The notes: generated from the letters alone by a model not told the origin. Positions 1 through 11,448 are shown, counted from the first letter of the stretch. The stretch is DNA of 64,000 nucleotides from Aphrocallistes beatrix (GCA_963281255.1 OY725504.1:1178001-1242000), one strand, 5' to 3'. Translations and numbers: made by a program.

Positions 1-3000
1 GCTGTGGCTGAGTGTAGAGAATTTCGTGCAAGCACAGAAATTCCAAGGAACTCCCCTAGCAACGAAGATTCAGAAAACTTACGATACAGAACAAGCGAAG
101 AGTTTGGAGAGGAACTCAGCTGTCCTGGATTTCGTCAGACACGATTGGCACAAAGTCAGTTACGATTTTACGATCCATTGATTCATGCGTGGTGATGTGA
201 AACTAAATAATTGGCAAACCTATTGAGTTATTTGAATAAGAATCACACTAAAAATCGGATAATTTAATTATAAGTCAACAAATCTAGATTCGAGATGAAG
301 TGATGCTTGAGGGTCTACGCGCCAAATTCACTCAGCACAAGGATCTGAAGAAGCTGCTGCTTCGAACTGGGAGCAGAGACATAATCCTGAAAGACTCCAT
401 CCCTGGTTCTTACTGGGGGAGAGGGAGCGATGGAATGGGAACGAACAAACTCGGACAGCTGTTGATGCGGACTCGTGCTGAGATGATGGGCAAGACTCCA
501 ACAGTTGAAACCGACAAGATGCATTCAGAAGTTGGTTGCATATTCAGAAATACATGTTTGTATATGTACATGTTGAGCACTTGGTTGTACCGGATGTCCA
601 GTTTAATCTGGTATCCTTACCTGAGTTAGTCTAGTGTAGAATATATTACTGGAGTGACTGGCAAAGGGTTGATTGAGTCAATAGAATAAATTGTCGGATT
701 AGCCAAGGTCTATTTAATTAGATAGCTTAAAATTGCGGATTTTATTGATGGCTTTTGATGATGCATTGAGGGCTGCACTTTGCCCATCCCTGATGACTGT
801 GTGGGTTAATTGTCTTCTTTATCCTGTTCATTATTGGTATGATAGTAGAATTTCAAATTAATTCATGTCAACACTATTCTCATCTCTCAACCAATGCATT
901 ACTTGTTATGAATATTATAATTTAGTTTGAATGAATATTCTAATTTAGTTCCAAGACTATCAACCCAACTTCTCGAGCCCTGACAAGCCCCCGAAGAGTA
1001 CGATCTACTTCCACGACGAGAAGTACCCTTTCTTCGAGTTCTCGCCTTACTTCGCTCACGAGGTGAGGATAAACGGGACCAAGTGGCGGACAGTTTCGCA
1101 CTACTACCTCGGACAGAGGTTCGCAGGGTCCAAGTTGGAAGTCCGCATTCAGGAGTGCAGGACTGCTGGGGAGGCGATGAAGATAGCCTACAGCGAGGAC
1201 AACCACGATTTCGTAAGGACAGACTGGAGGGACGTTAAGGTTGTTAATCAGTTGAATCTGTCCCAGAGAAATAAATCTTATTTTCCCTATCAACTTTCAT
1301 TCATTCCTTAAAAGAAAGTTTTGATTTTCTTCAATTATCCCTATGTTAATGAAGAAAATCATATACACTTCTGAATTCTATTAAGTTCTGTTGTTTTCAC
1401 AGTGAGGATAAAATGTAATTCAGAAGTATATTTACAGACTCATCATCCTAAATATTATTGTCTAGGATCAAGTAATGAAGACGGCCTTGAAGGCTAAATT
1501 CATTCAATATCCAGAAGCTAAGCACCTGCTGCTGTCCACTGGACACAAGAGCCTGGTGCACCACTGCAATGATGCGTACTGGGGAGACAGCATGGACGGA
1601 GATGGGCAGAATATGCTCGGCAACTTCCTGATGGACATCCGTAAGGAATTGCAGGAGAAAGACTCAGATGTCAGGTTTCTAAATATAGAATACGTAGATC
1701 CAGGGTTGCCATGGAAACATAATTTCATTATCTATGTATATACTTAGTTGTGAAGTAAGAATTAATTTGTGTTACTACCAACTAGTGAATATATAGCTGC
1801 ACACAAGTGAATAAACATGGATGAAATTCCTATTTCCATCACATCCATTGGGTTCCCATTTCAAATTTCTCACTCTTGCCTTGATTTCATTTTTATCACC
1901 AATAGCATTCCCAGCAAAACAAACTAACACAATCTTAATAGGACTGAAGCGAATATTGTAATGAATATTCGTTTGCGTTAAATGGGAAATATTGCAATTC
2001 ATTGTCGCATTGCTGAGCTCTTCAGTCGAAAAGATGGATTTTACTTTGGGGATAATTTCAACCTTAAATATTCTTCAAAATAGATTTAGGATTACTTCTC
2101 ATTTCCTGAAACTATCATTGGTTCGGTTAAACGATGTAGGCTGAAAATTGCTTACGTCATCTAAACGAACGAATATTTGAATATTCGTTTCATCCTAAAT
2201 CTTAATTGCAGGCCTATTCTCCAGCCAATGGGCAATTCGAATCCAGTGTCGAGTCCTACAAGAGAGTCGCGCAAATCCCGCCAGCTTGCTTCCCTCCACC
2301 GCGACACTAACACATCCGTGATAACCTCGGAGCGCAGCAATCAGCTGTGCGGACTCTCCGTCTACTCCGACCACCCAGTCACCGTGTCGCACAAGAGATG
2401 GCCCTCCCTGGCCCACTTCTACAACGCGATGAAGTTTGAGGGAACTCGATTGGAGGACAGAATCCGTGCCATCTCATCGCCTGAGGAGGTGCCCTATGTC
2501 GCATACCAATACCGTGAGGGCGTTGTCAAGGGCTGGGTTGAGAAGCGGGATCGGATTATGTTACAGGGTTTACGCGCCAAATTCAACCAGCATCCTGAGT
2601 TGGTGGATCTGCTGGCCACGACTAACCGCAGACTCGTGTTCCATTCTGAAGAGGACTCCTACTACGGAGACGGAGGGGATGGGTCAGGGCAGAATATGCT
2701 GGGGACTCTGTTAGAGGATTTAAGGTCAGAGTTCGATGGGACGGCTAAGCGACACCAAGTAAGTGGCATTGCACCTAAACCCGATTATTATTTTAGATTT
2801 TATTCAGTTCCACTTGCTTCATCATTATTGCATTCCTTTTATTGAATTCGTTACTTGGATCTAAACTAGAGCTACGTATCGCTTTTATAATTATGAATGC
2901 ATTCCATTACTCCAACTCTGTAACTAGGAAGCATCTCGTTCCCCTTACTACAGATCGCCACCACAGGAAGTAACCCGATCACTTACCTCGATACCCTACC

Positions 3001-5089
3001 ACCCAGATATAACCTCACCACTTGACACCTGTGAGAGAGTGCGGTTCTCTGCTCTGGATTCGAAGTACAAGAGCTTCCTGCCATCCTCCGAGCACTCCAT
3101 CGAGACTCAAGATGGCAGGAAGTGGTACACAGTGGAGCACTTCTACCACGCCAGCAAATTCCATGGAGGACAGTTTGATGATATGATTAGTCGGGAGAGC
3201 TCTCTGGAAGAGGTAACTGTTCCTGTTCAGAAATGAACGAAATATATGTATTGTTGACCAAAAATGACTAAAATGACCTGAAATTACTATTTTTGTATTT
3301 ATTCAAATCATTTTGGCTTAATTTCTTGTGATTACGGTACAAAATCATAAGTGTGGAATAGAGGGAGTATGGAGGTTCTACTGTACTCAGTAATTCCATT
3401 TTTTCCCAATGATTAGGATGGAGATACAATGCTAGCTAATTGAATGTGATACACCTATTATTTGGATCTATACATTCATTCCTCAAACTGCATGAACCAT
3501 CATAACTCTATTCTGTTCTATTCCAGGTGCGCAAGCTGGTGTACTCCAACATGTACCAGAGACAGGTGCGGTCAGACTTCAATCAGGTGAAGGACAACTA
3601 CATGCTCCACGGGCTGAGGCTGAAGTTCGAGCAGCACGAAACATTGCGGCGCTTCCTGCTGCAGACTGGCACGGCGACACTCATCTACGACACTGAGAAG
3701 GACGAGTACTGGGGCTACGGGATAGCCGGGTCTGGGAAGAACAGGCTGGGTGGGCTGCTCATGCTTGTGAGGAAGGAGTTCCAAGAGTTGTCGCGAGTGG
3801 AGTGGCAGTACCGACAGCAGCAGCGACACAACTCACCACCTGCTCTCAGGCAGGCGAGGACTATGACGTTTGCCGAGAACCCTAGAGACTTATTAGACAG
3901 GTTGGAATGTACCTAATAGGCAATACCAGTGTTGCAGCTTATCTCGATTTCTAGCTTTTTCTAGCTTAAAAGGCTAAGATAATATTCTATACAAGCGCGC
4001 TTCGCGCACTTGCGTAGCGCGGCTAGAGAACACTTTGTGTCTACAGAGTCGCCCTGCGGGCGCCTGAAAATATCAACAAATTCAGAAGTCCCTACATTGA
4101 TTGCTATCACTAATCCATTTCAAATTTGCTTGCTTTATCCATTGTAAACAAAACAAATTATATCAGATCGAAAATACGAAATTTGGAATCTCCATCCTTA
4201 TTAACAACAGGTCACTAGTTGAAAGCTAGTTTCTATCACATTTTTGAGATTTTTTTACTCTGTCTATTGTAAACAAAAGTAAACTAATAATTTATCTATA
4301 GATTCGAAATATGATATTCGAAATCTACACCCATAAAACCCCATGTCAACCGCTGGAAGCTAGTATCTAGCATATTTTTCAGGATTTGTCAAATTGTGTA
4401 AAATATGTATATAAAGGTGTGAAAGTATACACCTCGCCTTTTATCTAGATGTACTGTTCTATTTATAGGTTCCTCCCCAGCCAGACACAGCCTCCCGCTC
4501 TCACGCACCAGCAGTCCTTCTACGACTCTCACACTTCCCCGAAGAGTCTCTCCCCCAAACCTCTGCACAGACCCTCCTTCCAACACCAGGAGTCCTTCGT
4601 GGTGTCGAACAATGGCAGGAACGACACATATGGGAGAGGTGACACATTTGGATTTTCTTCCATGAAAGATAAAATTGGTGAAATTGGAAGGTCCAACGGT
4701 GAGATTATTCTCCTACAATAAATGCCTTCATAATGCAATCTTCCATTACTTTCACTCTGAATATGTTCATTACACGTAATACCCACAGAATTATATCCAT
4801 ATATGGATATATATTTCCTACAACGCAATTTTATTTATGTAAAAAATGTAAATATTCGACGCTAAAATTTGTTAATTCTAAAGTCATTAATAGATGACAT
4901 GGTGCTATTCAATGTTTATTTTTAGATCCTTTTATTGACCCCAGCGTCCTATCCAGTCCTCCAAGATTTGATGCAAACGAACAAAGTTTTTCTGTGACAG
5001 ACGATTTCTTGTTAGCGAATCGGCAGCGAGGATCTTATTTGCGTAAACAGAGATCTCTTTCTAACCCAGACTTATGCGACTTAAAATAG
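1..5089 (+). CDS. Multi-NADAR-domain protein, 5' end outside window
   Basis: Nine visible exons: 1-154, 288-530, 949-1239, 1466-1674, 2212-2758, 2928-3212, 3527-3900, 4469-4698, 4926-5089 (TAG stop at 5087). All introns are GT..AG and the phases match at each junction (0,0,0,2,0,0,2,1), giving 831 visible residues. Four NADAR domains follow one another: residues about 1-132, 133-299, 300-481 and 482-690, then a Ser/Pro-rich low-complexity tail. Seen motifs: domain 1 SVENFVQAQKF and YWGRGSDGMGTNKLG; domain 2 TVSHYYLGQRF and YWGDSMDGDGQNMLG; domain 3 SLAHFYNAMKF and YYGDGGDGSGQNMLG; domain 4 TVEHFYHASKF and YWGYGIAGSGKNRLG. NADAR proteins (YbiA family) are known to hydrolyse N-glycosidic bonds of ribose adducts, including ADP-ribosylated guanine. 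The conserved Glu is replaced in domains 2 and 3. Exon 1 is read in frame 2, starting before base 1. The substrate here is unknown. Confidence 0.85.
1935..2198. mobile_element. MITE-like inverted repeat in NADAR intron 4
   Basis: The two ends are imperfect inverted copies: GAAGCGAATATT near 1945 and GAATATTCGTTTC near 2180, with the mirrored motif GAATATTCGTT in both. The block sits wholly inside the intron between the exons ending at 1674 and starting at 2212. No ORF inside. Family not identified. Confidence 0.4.
3992..4440 (-). mobile_element. Truncated HeliA Helitron-like element in NADAR intron 7
   Basis: Begins with CAAGCGCGCTTCGCGC, the reverse complement of the GC-rich, hairpin-forming 3' end shared by all HeliA and HeliB copies in this window (a gggcgc palindrome, a ctttgtgt dyad and the CGCGCTTG terminus). 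The body up to about 4420 has the HeliA internal sequence (ACCTTT/CACACC tracts, the CTAGCTTCCAAC-like segment). The 5' TCTTATATATTAAAA end is not found, so the copy is truncated. It occupies most of the intron 3901-4468. Confidence 0.6.
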
Positions 5090-6122
5090 ACTGGACTTCT
5101 AACTGGAACTTTCTTATTATTGATATCTTGACTTATACAATGTTATGTTAGATCATTTTGTTTTATGTTCATTTTGGGTTGTTTAGCCGATCTTATAAGG
5201 TGTCAAGTGTAGCTATCCTGTTCCCCTCTCGTCCCAATATGTACGCGTTTACAATGCAAGCTCATTCAAATTATTGAAACAGGGAAAATAGCGGATATTG
5301 GAAATTTCAGGGATTTACTTGCTACTTTTTTTTTACTTGCTACTTACTACCTTTTTATTTTTTTGGAGGAAAATATAAGGTAGTAAGTAAATATTCTGGA
5401 TGGCGAGCAAAGCAAGTAAATTTCCCGGACACCTTGATGAAATGGACATGGTTAAATTAAGAAAATTCTGATTCTGAAATGCTCAAATATTTCTGCAAAT
5501 CGCTCGATCCGCCCTCGTTCCGATCTTATGCTGCACGATCAATAATTTCTTCCCCTCACACCAACTAAATACCGATCAAAAATTAGTAGCAAGTAAAAAA
5601 AAAGTTGTGAGTGAGCAAAACTAAATCTAAAATGGAGGAAAAAATAAAGTAGCAAGTAAACGGTGGGCAAAAAACAATCCGTACAACTTTTTTTTTGACA
5701 GTTCTGGAATCCCTGGGAAATTTGGTGAATAACATTGAACTGTACAGTCTGGTTCGCTTATAATGAACCGCAGAGGACCAAAAAGAGCCCTCACAGACGG
5801 GATTGGGATGTGCTCCCAACAAAACTACAAAAAAAGTTTTGATTCCTTGCTGACTCATCATGAAATTAGCATAATATTGTAGAGTCAGCCTTATTAAACA
5901 TTTCATCAATCATATGTTCACTTCTATCTCATTCACGAGATATAAACCTTATTATGAAATAGTGACGACTTTTTTATTATACACTTCGTGTCTTTCTGCT
6001 TTTAAATTAAAAATTGAATCGATTGATTCGAAATCGAGATATTCTTTTCATTTTTTTCAAATTAATTTTGAAGTGAAATTGTCTAAAATATCTAGTTTCG
6101 AATTCAATCAGTCTCATAATAA
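5090..6122. other. Intergenic, repeat-rich, no gene seen
   Basis: Downstream of the NADAR stop codon. Holds an imperfect inverted repeat of AAGTAGCAAGTAAA-type blocks at about 5315-5400 and 5580-5665. A fragment of the pogo-like MITE family with CAGTCnGGnTCGCTTA ends lies at about 5743-5783. At about 5785-5830 there is a stretch resembling one arm of the hairpin element at 48654. No convincing coding exon. Confidence 0.5.
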
Positions 6123-7206
6123 TCTTATATATTAAAACGCTAGGATTTTTTGTTTGTTTGTTTGTCCGAATTGATTGAAGAATTGGCAAGTCGTAGATAT
6201 ACGAAAATTGGCATGTAGGTGTCAAATGATGAATCTAGGATTAAGTTCGAAAATCTAAGCGAAATTTTCACACCTTTTCTATACAATACTATGTACGGCT
6301 TCACTCTCACAATAGAAATCATTATACGACAATATTGTAGGCTGTAATTGTAATTAATACTTCAAAGCAATAACTTATATGATGTCTCAATTATATATTA
6401 TAGTGTATGGCAGTTAAAAAGGTTATTTGTATATTTTCACACCTTTATACTTGTATACATATTTTCACACGATTTGACGAATTTTGAAAATTATGCTAGA
6501 AACTAGCTTCCAACGGTTGACATGGGGTTTTTAGGGGTGTAGATTTCGAATATCATATTTTCGGATCCATATGAAAAATTATTCGTTGACCTTTGTTTAC
6601 AATATATACACTACCCGGACAAAAGTATTCGACCACCACGAAATCCTTCATACAAATTGTATTAAAGTGGATCTATTCAAAATGGAATATGTAATCAAAC
6701 AGAAGAGATATTCTATTTTTGATTTCAGATTCGTAAGCTACACATCCGAATTACTAATTTTTGAACTTTCACTGCAAATACTAATTCTCATGTAGAAAAT
6801 TATCAACCTCTGCCACTTTGTGTCACCAATCGCCATCATATATAGTGGCTGTGACTCGGGACAAGTAGCATCAAGTATCAAAGGTAGATATTTATAATTT
6901 TGGGAGTTAGTAATTGAGTTGAGGATCTCAATTATGAGTAATTAGAATGTGTAGATTAGGAATTAGAAATCAAAAATAGAGTATTTCTAACTGTTTGAGT
7001 ACATGTTCCTTTATGAACAGATCCACTTTAATTCTATTTGTATGGAGGTTTATGTGGTGGTCGAATACTTTTGTCCAGGTACTGTATATATAAAGGAAAA
7101 AAATCCAAAAATAGTTTAGATTGAGTAACTCCAGGCGCCCGAAGGGCGACTCTGCGGACACACAGTGTCCGCAAGCCGCGCAGCGCAAGCAAGCGAAGCG
7201 CGCTTG
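6123..7206 (+). mobile_element. HeliA Helitron-like non-autonomous element
   Basis: Starts TCTTATATATTAAAACGC after a flanking A, followed by a TTTG-repeat tract. Ends in the GC-rich hairpin module (gcgcccgaagggcg, gcggacacacagtgtccgc, gcgcagcgc) finishing CGCGCTTG, followed by T. The A^T target and TC 5' end are typical of Helitrons; the 3' CTTG differs from the usual CTRR. No Rep/helicase coding. Interrupted by the Tc1-type MITE at 6609-7084, leaving about 606 bp of its own sequence. Confidence 0.65.
6609..7084. mobile_element. Tc1/mariner-type MITE, long TIRs, TA target
   Basis: TIRs CACTACCCGGACAAAAGTAT and its near-inverted copy ending at 7084 extend for more than 70 bp; TA lies at each side (6607-6608, 7085-7086). 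Inserted in the HeliA copy 6123-7206. No intact ORF. Same size class and TIR type as the element at 11446-11917, but a different family. Confidence 0.7.
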
Positions 7207-7207
7207 T

Positions 7208-7962
7208 GTTTATTAATATCCAGATTTTTGCATTAAAATAGCGGGCCAGGTTCAAATCCCCACAATATAAGGAATAGTAATAGTCCAATTTGGTCCAATA
7301 TACAGACGAACGTACGTTACGTGCCAATCATGACATAAGGCATCTCCTATGTGCTAGGAACTGCACTAAAAATATCAAAGAGATACCCACGTTTGCCTTC
7401 ACCGTTCCCGAGCAGAACTATCCACACATCTCACAAAGTCGCGCTCTGTCAAGTGAATACAGTGCACAGTTATTACTCAATGCGATAGGTTTATGTGCTT
7501 TACTAACAGTTGGCAGCGCGGGACTTCGTAGAATGTCTGGTTTAATCTGTTTATTCTAACAATTAATGTTTTGTGCAAAATCTTGCATCAACAATGTTGA
7601 ACCTATTTCAATTGAAGAATTCTAGTAGCTGCAGCATCATTTCTCCTGATATTACGAGGTTAGAAATTTCTCTATTTCTCTATTTCTCTATTCGGAGTTC
7701 GACTACTTGTCTCTTTTTTGAAAGTTGATTCAGATATACTTTTGAAGAAGAAAAATGGACGGAAAGCCCACTGGGTATGAAAGAGGTTTATTTAGTTGAG
7801 CCATAATTAATTTTTCTTGCTGTTTTCTATCCTTATTTTCTAACAGTAGTAAATTTTTTATATTTTTTATAAAAAATATATTTCAGGGAATCATCTGTAT
7901 TGTGGTATAGATGGATCTGATGCCCAACTTAAACGAATTTTCGTACGTATTACTAACAAAAT
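7208..7962. other. Intergenic, no gene seen
   Basis: Between the HeliA element and the duplicated block that carries the first membrane-protein gene. Contains a CTCTATTT microsatellite-like tract near 7665-7692. A 90-codon ORF at 7290-7559 shows no recognisable domain and is not called. Confidence 0.4.
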
Positions 7963-8209
7963 ATGTATGCTAAAATAAATTCTCCGCTTTTATTTGTTGA
8001 AGCAACTTGTTATAGACATCATTATACGTAATTGATTGTAGAGAATCAAAGCTTATAAAAGTATGTACTCATTATCATTAGTAGGGTAGATTAGCTATCC
8101 TTGTATTCATAATTCAGCAGTGTGTAATACGTAATGTCTATGTTTTGATAATTTATGTAAAGTTTAGTTCATTACAAAGGGAAAAATAATTAAGTTGATA
8201 TCACTCTGA

Positions 8210-8260
8210 GGGAAATTTTCAGTCTTTTCAAAAATAATGAGTTTGAAATTTGTATAAATA
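8210..8260 (+). promoter_or_regulatory. Core promoter of membrane-protein gene A: kappaB-like site and TATA box
   Basis: TATAAATA at 8253-8260 lies 42 bp before the ATG at 8295. GGGAAATTTTC at 8210-8220 is a kappaB-like motif, followed by CAGTCTTTTCA, which all three paralogues share. Binding by a Rel/NF-kappaB factor is an inference. Confidence 0.6.
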
Positions 8261-8294
8261 AACTGAAAATTATATCAAAATATAAGTTTTTCAA

Positions 8295-9413
8295 ATGATT
8301 ATTACAGAAAAATGTATATTGGATATATTGAAGGTGGTGATTGCCACTCCACCATTCCTTACAATAATTACTCTCATGATTGGATGGAATGTATACTTCA
8401 TTGTAAAGTGCTGGAGAATATTCAAGCAATACAAAACTTGTAAACAAACCCCTGTTCTACATCCCCTCTACTCAGATGTACTTTATCTCTCTAAACAGAG
8501 GAAACTGTACAACCTGAAAACACACATCACCAAGTATGTCTTAATGGTTGTCTGTAGTTCTGTTGAATTAGCTGGCATGGTCGGATTGGGAATAGCTTCA
8601 GTTTTCCAATTACACCCAAGACACCTTCCTGACCACACCACGCTGTTGTTTGGAAATTTAAATTGCAAGAGCTATATTTGGTTTCTTATGTTTTTCGGAG
8701 ATGAAATTCACATTTTAATGACCAATTTTGCTTTAATATTCTTAAGTTTACTCCCAATTACTCTCGCAATCCTGTCTCGCTACCTCGCTGCTAGATATCT
8801 CAACCATCCTTTCAAACGTACTCTCATCAAATATCTCATATGGTGCTGTGTCCAATGCATTTTGATAGGATTCTGTTCCACACCATACACTTGGATTTTC
8901 TTGCTCTTGCTTGTTCCTATTTTCAGCATAACCAACTGGATTGTATTGTTGAGAGATACGTCCATTCTGTCTCGTGTGCTCAGGTCCAATCTAAGAGATA
9001 TTCAACTCTATTCTGACAATAGAGTATTCTATAATCAGCAATTATCAGCATTCAAATTCTATCAAATATTCCGTATTGTGTCACTGGTTTCATTGTTTGT
9101 TATGTTTCTTACACAATGGCTATTGTTAATTCTTGGAATATTTGAAATGGTATTATTGGAGACTTGTTCCATACATTTATGGAATAATGTGACTTTTCTA
9201 ATCTCAATTCGAACAAATTTTGACTGGTTAATTTTCCCTCTTCTTGGAATATTAGTTGCCATTGTTTTCCTTTTATACTCTCTCTCCCTCTGCTTACCTT
9301 TATGTGGTCTAACATTCATTCCAATCATTCTCAAATGCGTGAAGAGATGCAGAGAGAAAGAGGATCAGTATCGGTACAACTATGACAAGTTAGAACCTCT
9401 CTTAAAGAAGTAA
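8295..9413 (+). CDS. Multi-pass membrane protein, paralogue A
   Basis: Single exon of 372 residues. I do not recognise the family. About seven hydrophobic segments can be placed: roughly residues 10-35, 80-105, 125-160, 180-200, 205-225, 255-285 and 310-345. They are separated by charged loops with conserved blocks (KQTPVLHPLYSDV, LSKQRKLYNLKTHITKY, RDTSILSRVLRSNLRDIQLY). The C-terminal tail is Lys/Arg/Tyr-rich (EKEDQYRYNYDKLEPLLKK). A receptor or channel-like role is possible but no motif proves it. The start is fixed by alignment with paralogues B and C and by the TATA box 42 bp upstream. A Tc1/mariner element inserted about 120 bp after the stop. Confidence 0.8.
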   Translation: MIITEKCILDILKVVIATPPFLTIITLMIGWNVYFIVKCWRIFKQYKTCKQTPVLHPLYSDVLYLSKQRKLYNLKTHITKYVLMVVCSSVELAGMVGLGIASVFQLHPRHLPDHTTLLFGNLNCKSYIWFLMFFGDEIHILMTNFALIFLSLLPITLAILSRYLAARYLNHPFKRTLIKYLIWCCVQCILIGFCSTPYTWIFLLLLVPIFSITNWIVLLRDTSILSRVLRSNLRDIQLYSDNRVFYNQQLSAFKFYQIFRIVSLVSLFVMFLTQWLLLILGIFEMVLLETCSIHLWNNVTFLISIRTNFDWLIFPLLGILVAIVFLLYSLSLCLPLCGLTFIPIILKCVKRCREKEDQYRYNYDKLEPLLKK

Positions 9414-9534
9414 TCCTGACCTTGTCACGAGGTCTCAATATTAATTTGTATGTAATGGTCTTATTATGCCTTTCAAGTCAATTGTATCCATTGAGGAGAA
9501 TGTTAATTACCTATGTATTTTCAGAATTATAATA

Positions 9535-10835
9535 CAGGGTGACCCATAAATACTGTTACCAAATATTATCTAACCATATTCAATATCTACTGTGTTTATA
9601 GTCGTCAATTTAAAATACGATTACTAGTGTACATCTATTGAACTGATTTAGATCATTTTAGCGTTGTTTTACAGAATTTTTTAAAAAATGCCCATGCTGT
9701 CCAGAAGAGCTGCTATAATTAGATTATTTGAGTCTGGAAAGACGAGACCAGAAATCGAACATTTGCTCAGGGAAGGCAAAATGTTTATATCTCGCACCCT
9801 GAAACGTTACGCCGAAACAGGGGGCATTGCTGATAAACAACGCCCTGGACGGCAACGTACTGTAAGGACTGCTGCTATGCGGAAGAACGTGATACGCCGG
9901 ATTAAGCGAAATCCCGCCAGGAGTATGCGGAAACTAGCTAAACAAATGAACACCAGCAGAGAATCATTGAGACGCCTCGTTCATAACGATCTAGGAATGA
10001 AGTCTTATAAATTACACAAGCACCAGCTTCTCACAGCCCAGACAAAGCAGAAGAGGTTGGAAAGATCTAAGGCGATGCTTTTACGGTTCACCGGTGGACT
10101 GCATCATCAAATCGTCTTTTCGGATGAAAAATTATTCACTGTTGAACAGTCCCTGAATCAACAAAACCATAGGATTCTAGCAACTAGTAAAGACTCATTA
10201 CCCCAGGAACAGTTTCATGTTTATAGAACCCAAAAACCAATGTCAGTGATGGTTTGGGCTGGGGTAACCTCGACAAGTCGGACACCTTTAGTTTTCGTCC
10301 CCCAAGGCGTCAAAATAAATCAGTCCGTATATCGTAATGATATTCTTGAGAAGGTTTTGAAGCCTTGGGCACGGAAACATTTCAAAAAAGACATGTGGAT
10401 ATTCCAGCAAGATTCCGCACCAGCTCACAGGGCAACGGCCACTCAAGAGTGGTGTAAGGCTAATTTTCCAGGTCTAATTTCATCGGAACAGTGGCCACCA
10501 TGTTCGCCAGATTTGAACCCACTTGACTTCTCCATATGGTCTATTTTGGAGGACAGGGTAAACTGCCAAAAATACCAAAATCTGGCAGATCTGAAAAGAG
10601 CCCTAACGCGAGAGTGGGAGAAAATACCTCAGGAACACATACGGTCCAGCGTAGAGTCCTTTCTTGTCAGACTACAGATGTGTGTTCAGGCTAAGGGTGG
10701 TATTTTCGAGTAATGATACTGTAATTGTGTACTTACCTATATTGTTGTAAATTACCAGAACTTTCGAAGCTAGTTGAAATGAAGTATTGAAGTTAGAGTT
10801 TACGATGTGGGTAACAGTATTTATGGGTCACCCTG
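9535..10835 (+). mobile_element. Complete Tc1/mariner DD37D transposon
   Basis: 1301 bp, TIR CAGGGTGACCCATAAATACT with the exact inverted copy at the right end, TA at 9533-9534 and 10836-10837. The paralogous site in copy B (near 15955) is empty and reads AATATGTAGAATTG, which is what remains if this element and one TA are removed, so the insertion followed the duplication. It contains an intact transposase ORF and may be, or recently have been, autonomous. Confidence 0.95.
9688..10713 (+). CDS. Mariner-like transposase, DD37D type, intact
   Basis: 341 residues in one open frame. The N-terminal about 110 residues form paired helix-turn-helix DNA-binding regions with the basic linker GRQRTVR. 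The catalytic acidic residues are visible: D146 in VFSDEKLF, D242 in FQQDSAPAHRA and D280 in SPDLNPLD, with 37 residues between the second and third, which is the spacing of the maT/DD37D group rather than DD34E Tc1 or DD34D mariner. The VMVWAGV motif is present. The protein would cut and paste the flanking 1301-bp element at TA sites. Confidence 0.95.
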   Translation: MPMLSRRAAIIRLFESGKTRPEIEHLLREGKMFISRTLKRYAETGGIADKQRPGRQRTVRTAAMRKNVIRRIKRNPARSMRKLAKQMNTSRESLRRLVHNDLGMKSYKLHKHQLLTAQTKQKRLERSKAMLLRFTGGLHHQIVFSDEKLFTVEQSLNQQNHRILATSKDSLPQEQFHVYRTQKPMSVMVWAGVTSTSRTPLVFVPQGVKINQSVYRNDILEKVLKPWARKHFKKDMWIFQQDSAPAHRATATQEWCKANFPGLISSEQWPPCSPDLNPLDFSIWSILEDRVNCQKYQNLADLKRALTREWEKIPQEHIRSSVESFLVRLQMCVQAKGGIFE

Positions 10836-11105
10836 TATGTAGAATTGTCAATCAATGTTCTAATTAGATTAAAATTTTGCTAACTTATTTCCGGTTAACT
10901 CATTTTGAGTGGGAAGCCATATAAATACCGGGTCATTGCTATAGATAGAATTTATCCCCAAGACTAATTCGTGTTTGAATGTATCAATTTTGCTGTTTTT
11001 TAGTTTGCCAACTAGACTATGTATGGTGACCAAATTCTGAAATATCCGCCTCCCTACTTATGTATATACAAAGTGAATCAAAGGTCTTGGCCGGATAGTT
11101 ATTAG

Positions 11106-11260
11106 CAGAGGCGTAGCCAGCCCAATTTTTAGGGTGCGGCAATTCCATTCCGTTTCGCGAGAGGGTTGCGGCACCCAATGCTAATTTGTGAAATTTTAGT
11201 GGGCACAGCCTTTGAGGTTGCGGCCTAGGCCCCATGTGCCGCACCCTGGCTACGCCTCTG
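11106..11260. mobile_element. hAT MITE, 155 bp
   Basis: TIR CAGAGGCGTAGCCAG with inverted copy ending CTACGCCTCTG. Perfect 8-bp target duplication GTTATTAG at 11098-11105 and 11261-11268. The duplicated copy B lacks it. Confidence 0.9.
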
Positions 11261-11296
11261 GTTATTAGTCTTATTGGTATTCACAGTATACTACTG

Positions 11297-11413
11297 TATA
11301 TATGATGAGTCGACATTTTCGTCTGAGGTCAGAACTTTCTGGAGCATATTCAAAAGACTCGCACATGCCAAAAATCAGCTTTCTGTGCCTGGCAGTTTCT
11401 TCAATCAATTCGT

Positions 11414-11420
<7 letters not shown>
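11297..11420 (-). mobile_element. HeliB body fragment (reverse)
   Basis: Reverse complement of the HeliB segment with GAATTGATTGAAGAAACTGC and TTTTTGGCATG. Its missing 5' end is probably the reverse ACTCGATTAATG-type piece at 13800-13848, with the intervening elements inserted into its AT-rich part. That reconstruction is inference. Confidence 0.5.

Positions 11421-11445
<25 letters not shown>

Positions 11446-11448
<3 letters not shown>

Larger units (their letters stand above)
7963..11300 (+). repeat. Segmental duplication, copy A
   Basis: Matches 14332-16530 (copy B) from the TATGCTAAAATAAATTCTCC border through promoter, membrane-protein gene and 3' flank, to the start of an old Tc1-type element (AAAGGTCTTGGCCGG near 11075 against AAAAGTCTTGACCGG near 16474). 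Copy A gained two later insertions that copy B lacks: the DD37D element at 9535 and the hAT MITE at 11106. Confidence 0.8.

Noticed and set aside
4..195. 63-codon ORF starting at base 4
   Set aside because: The real exon here is in the other frame (LSVENFVQAQKF... DFVRHDWHK), which matches NADAR domain 1 and splices in phase with 288.
7249..7259. GGTTCAAATCC, a tRNA B-box-like sequence
   Set aside because: No T-stem pairing, no acceptor stem and no A box at the right distance.
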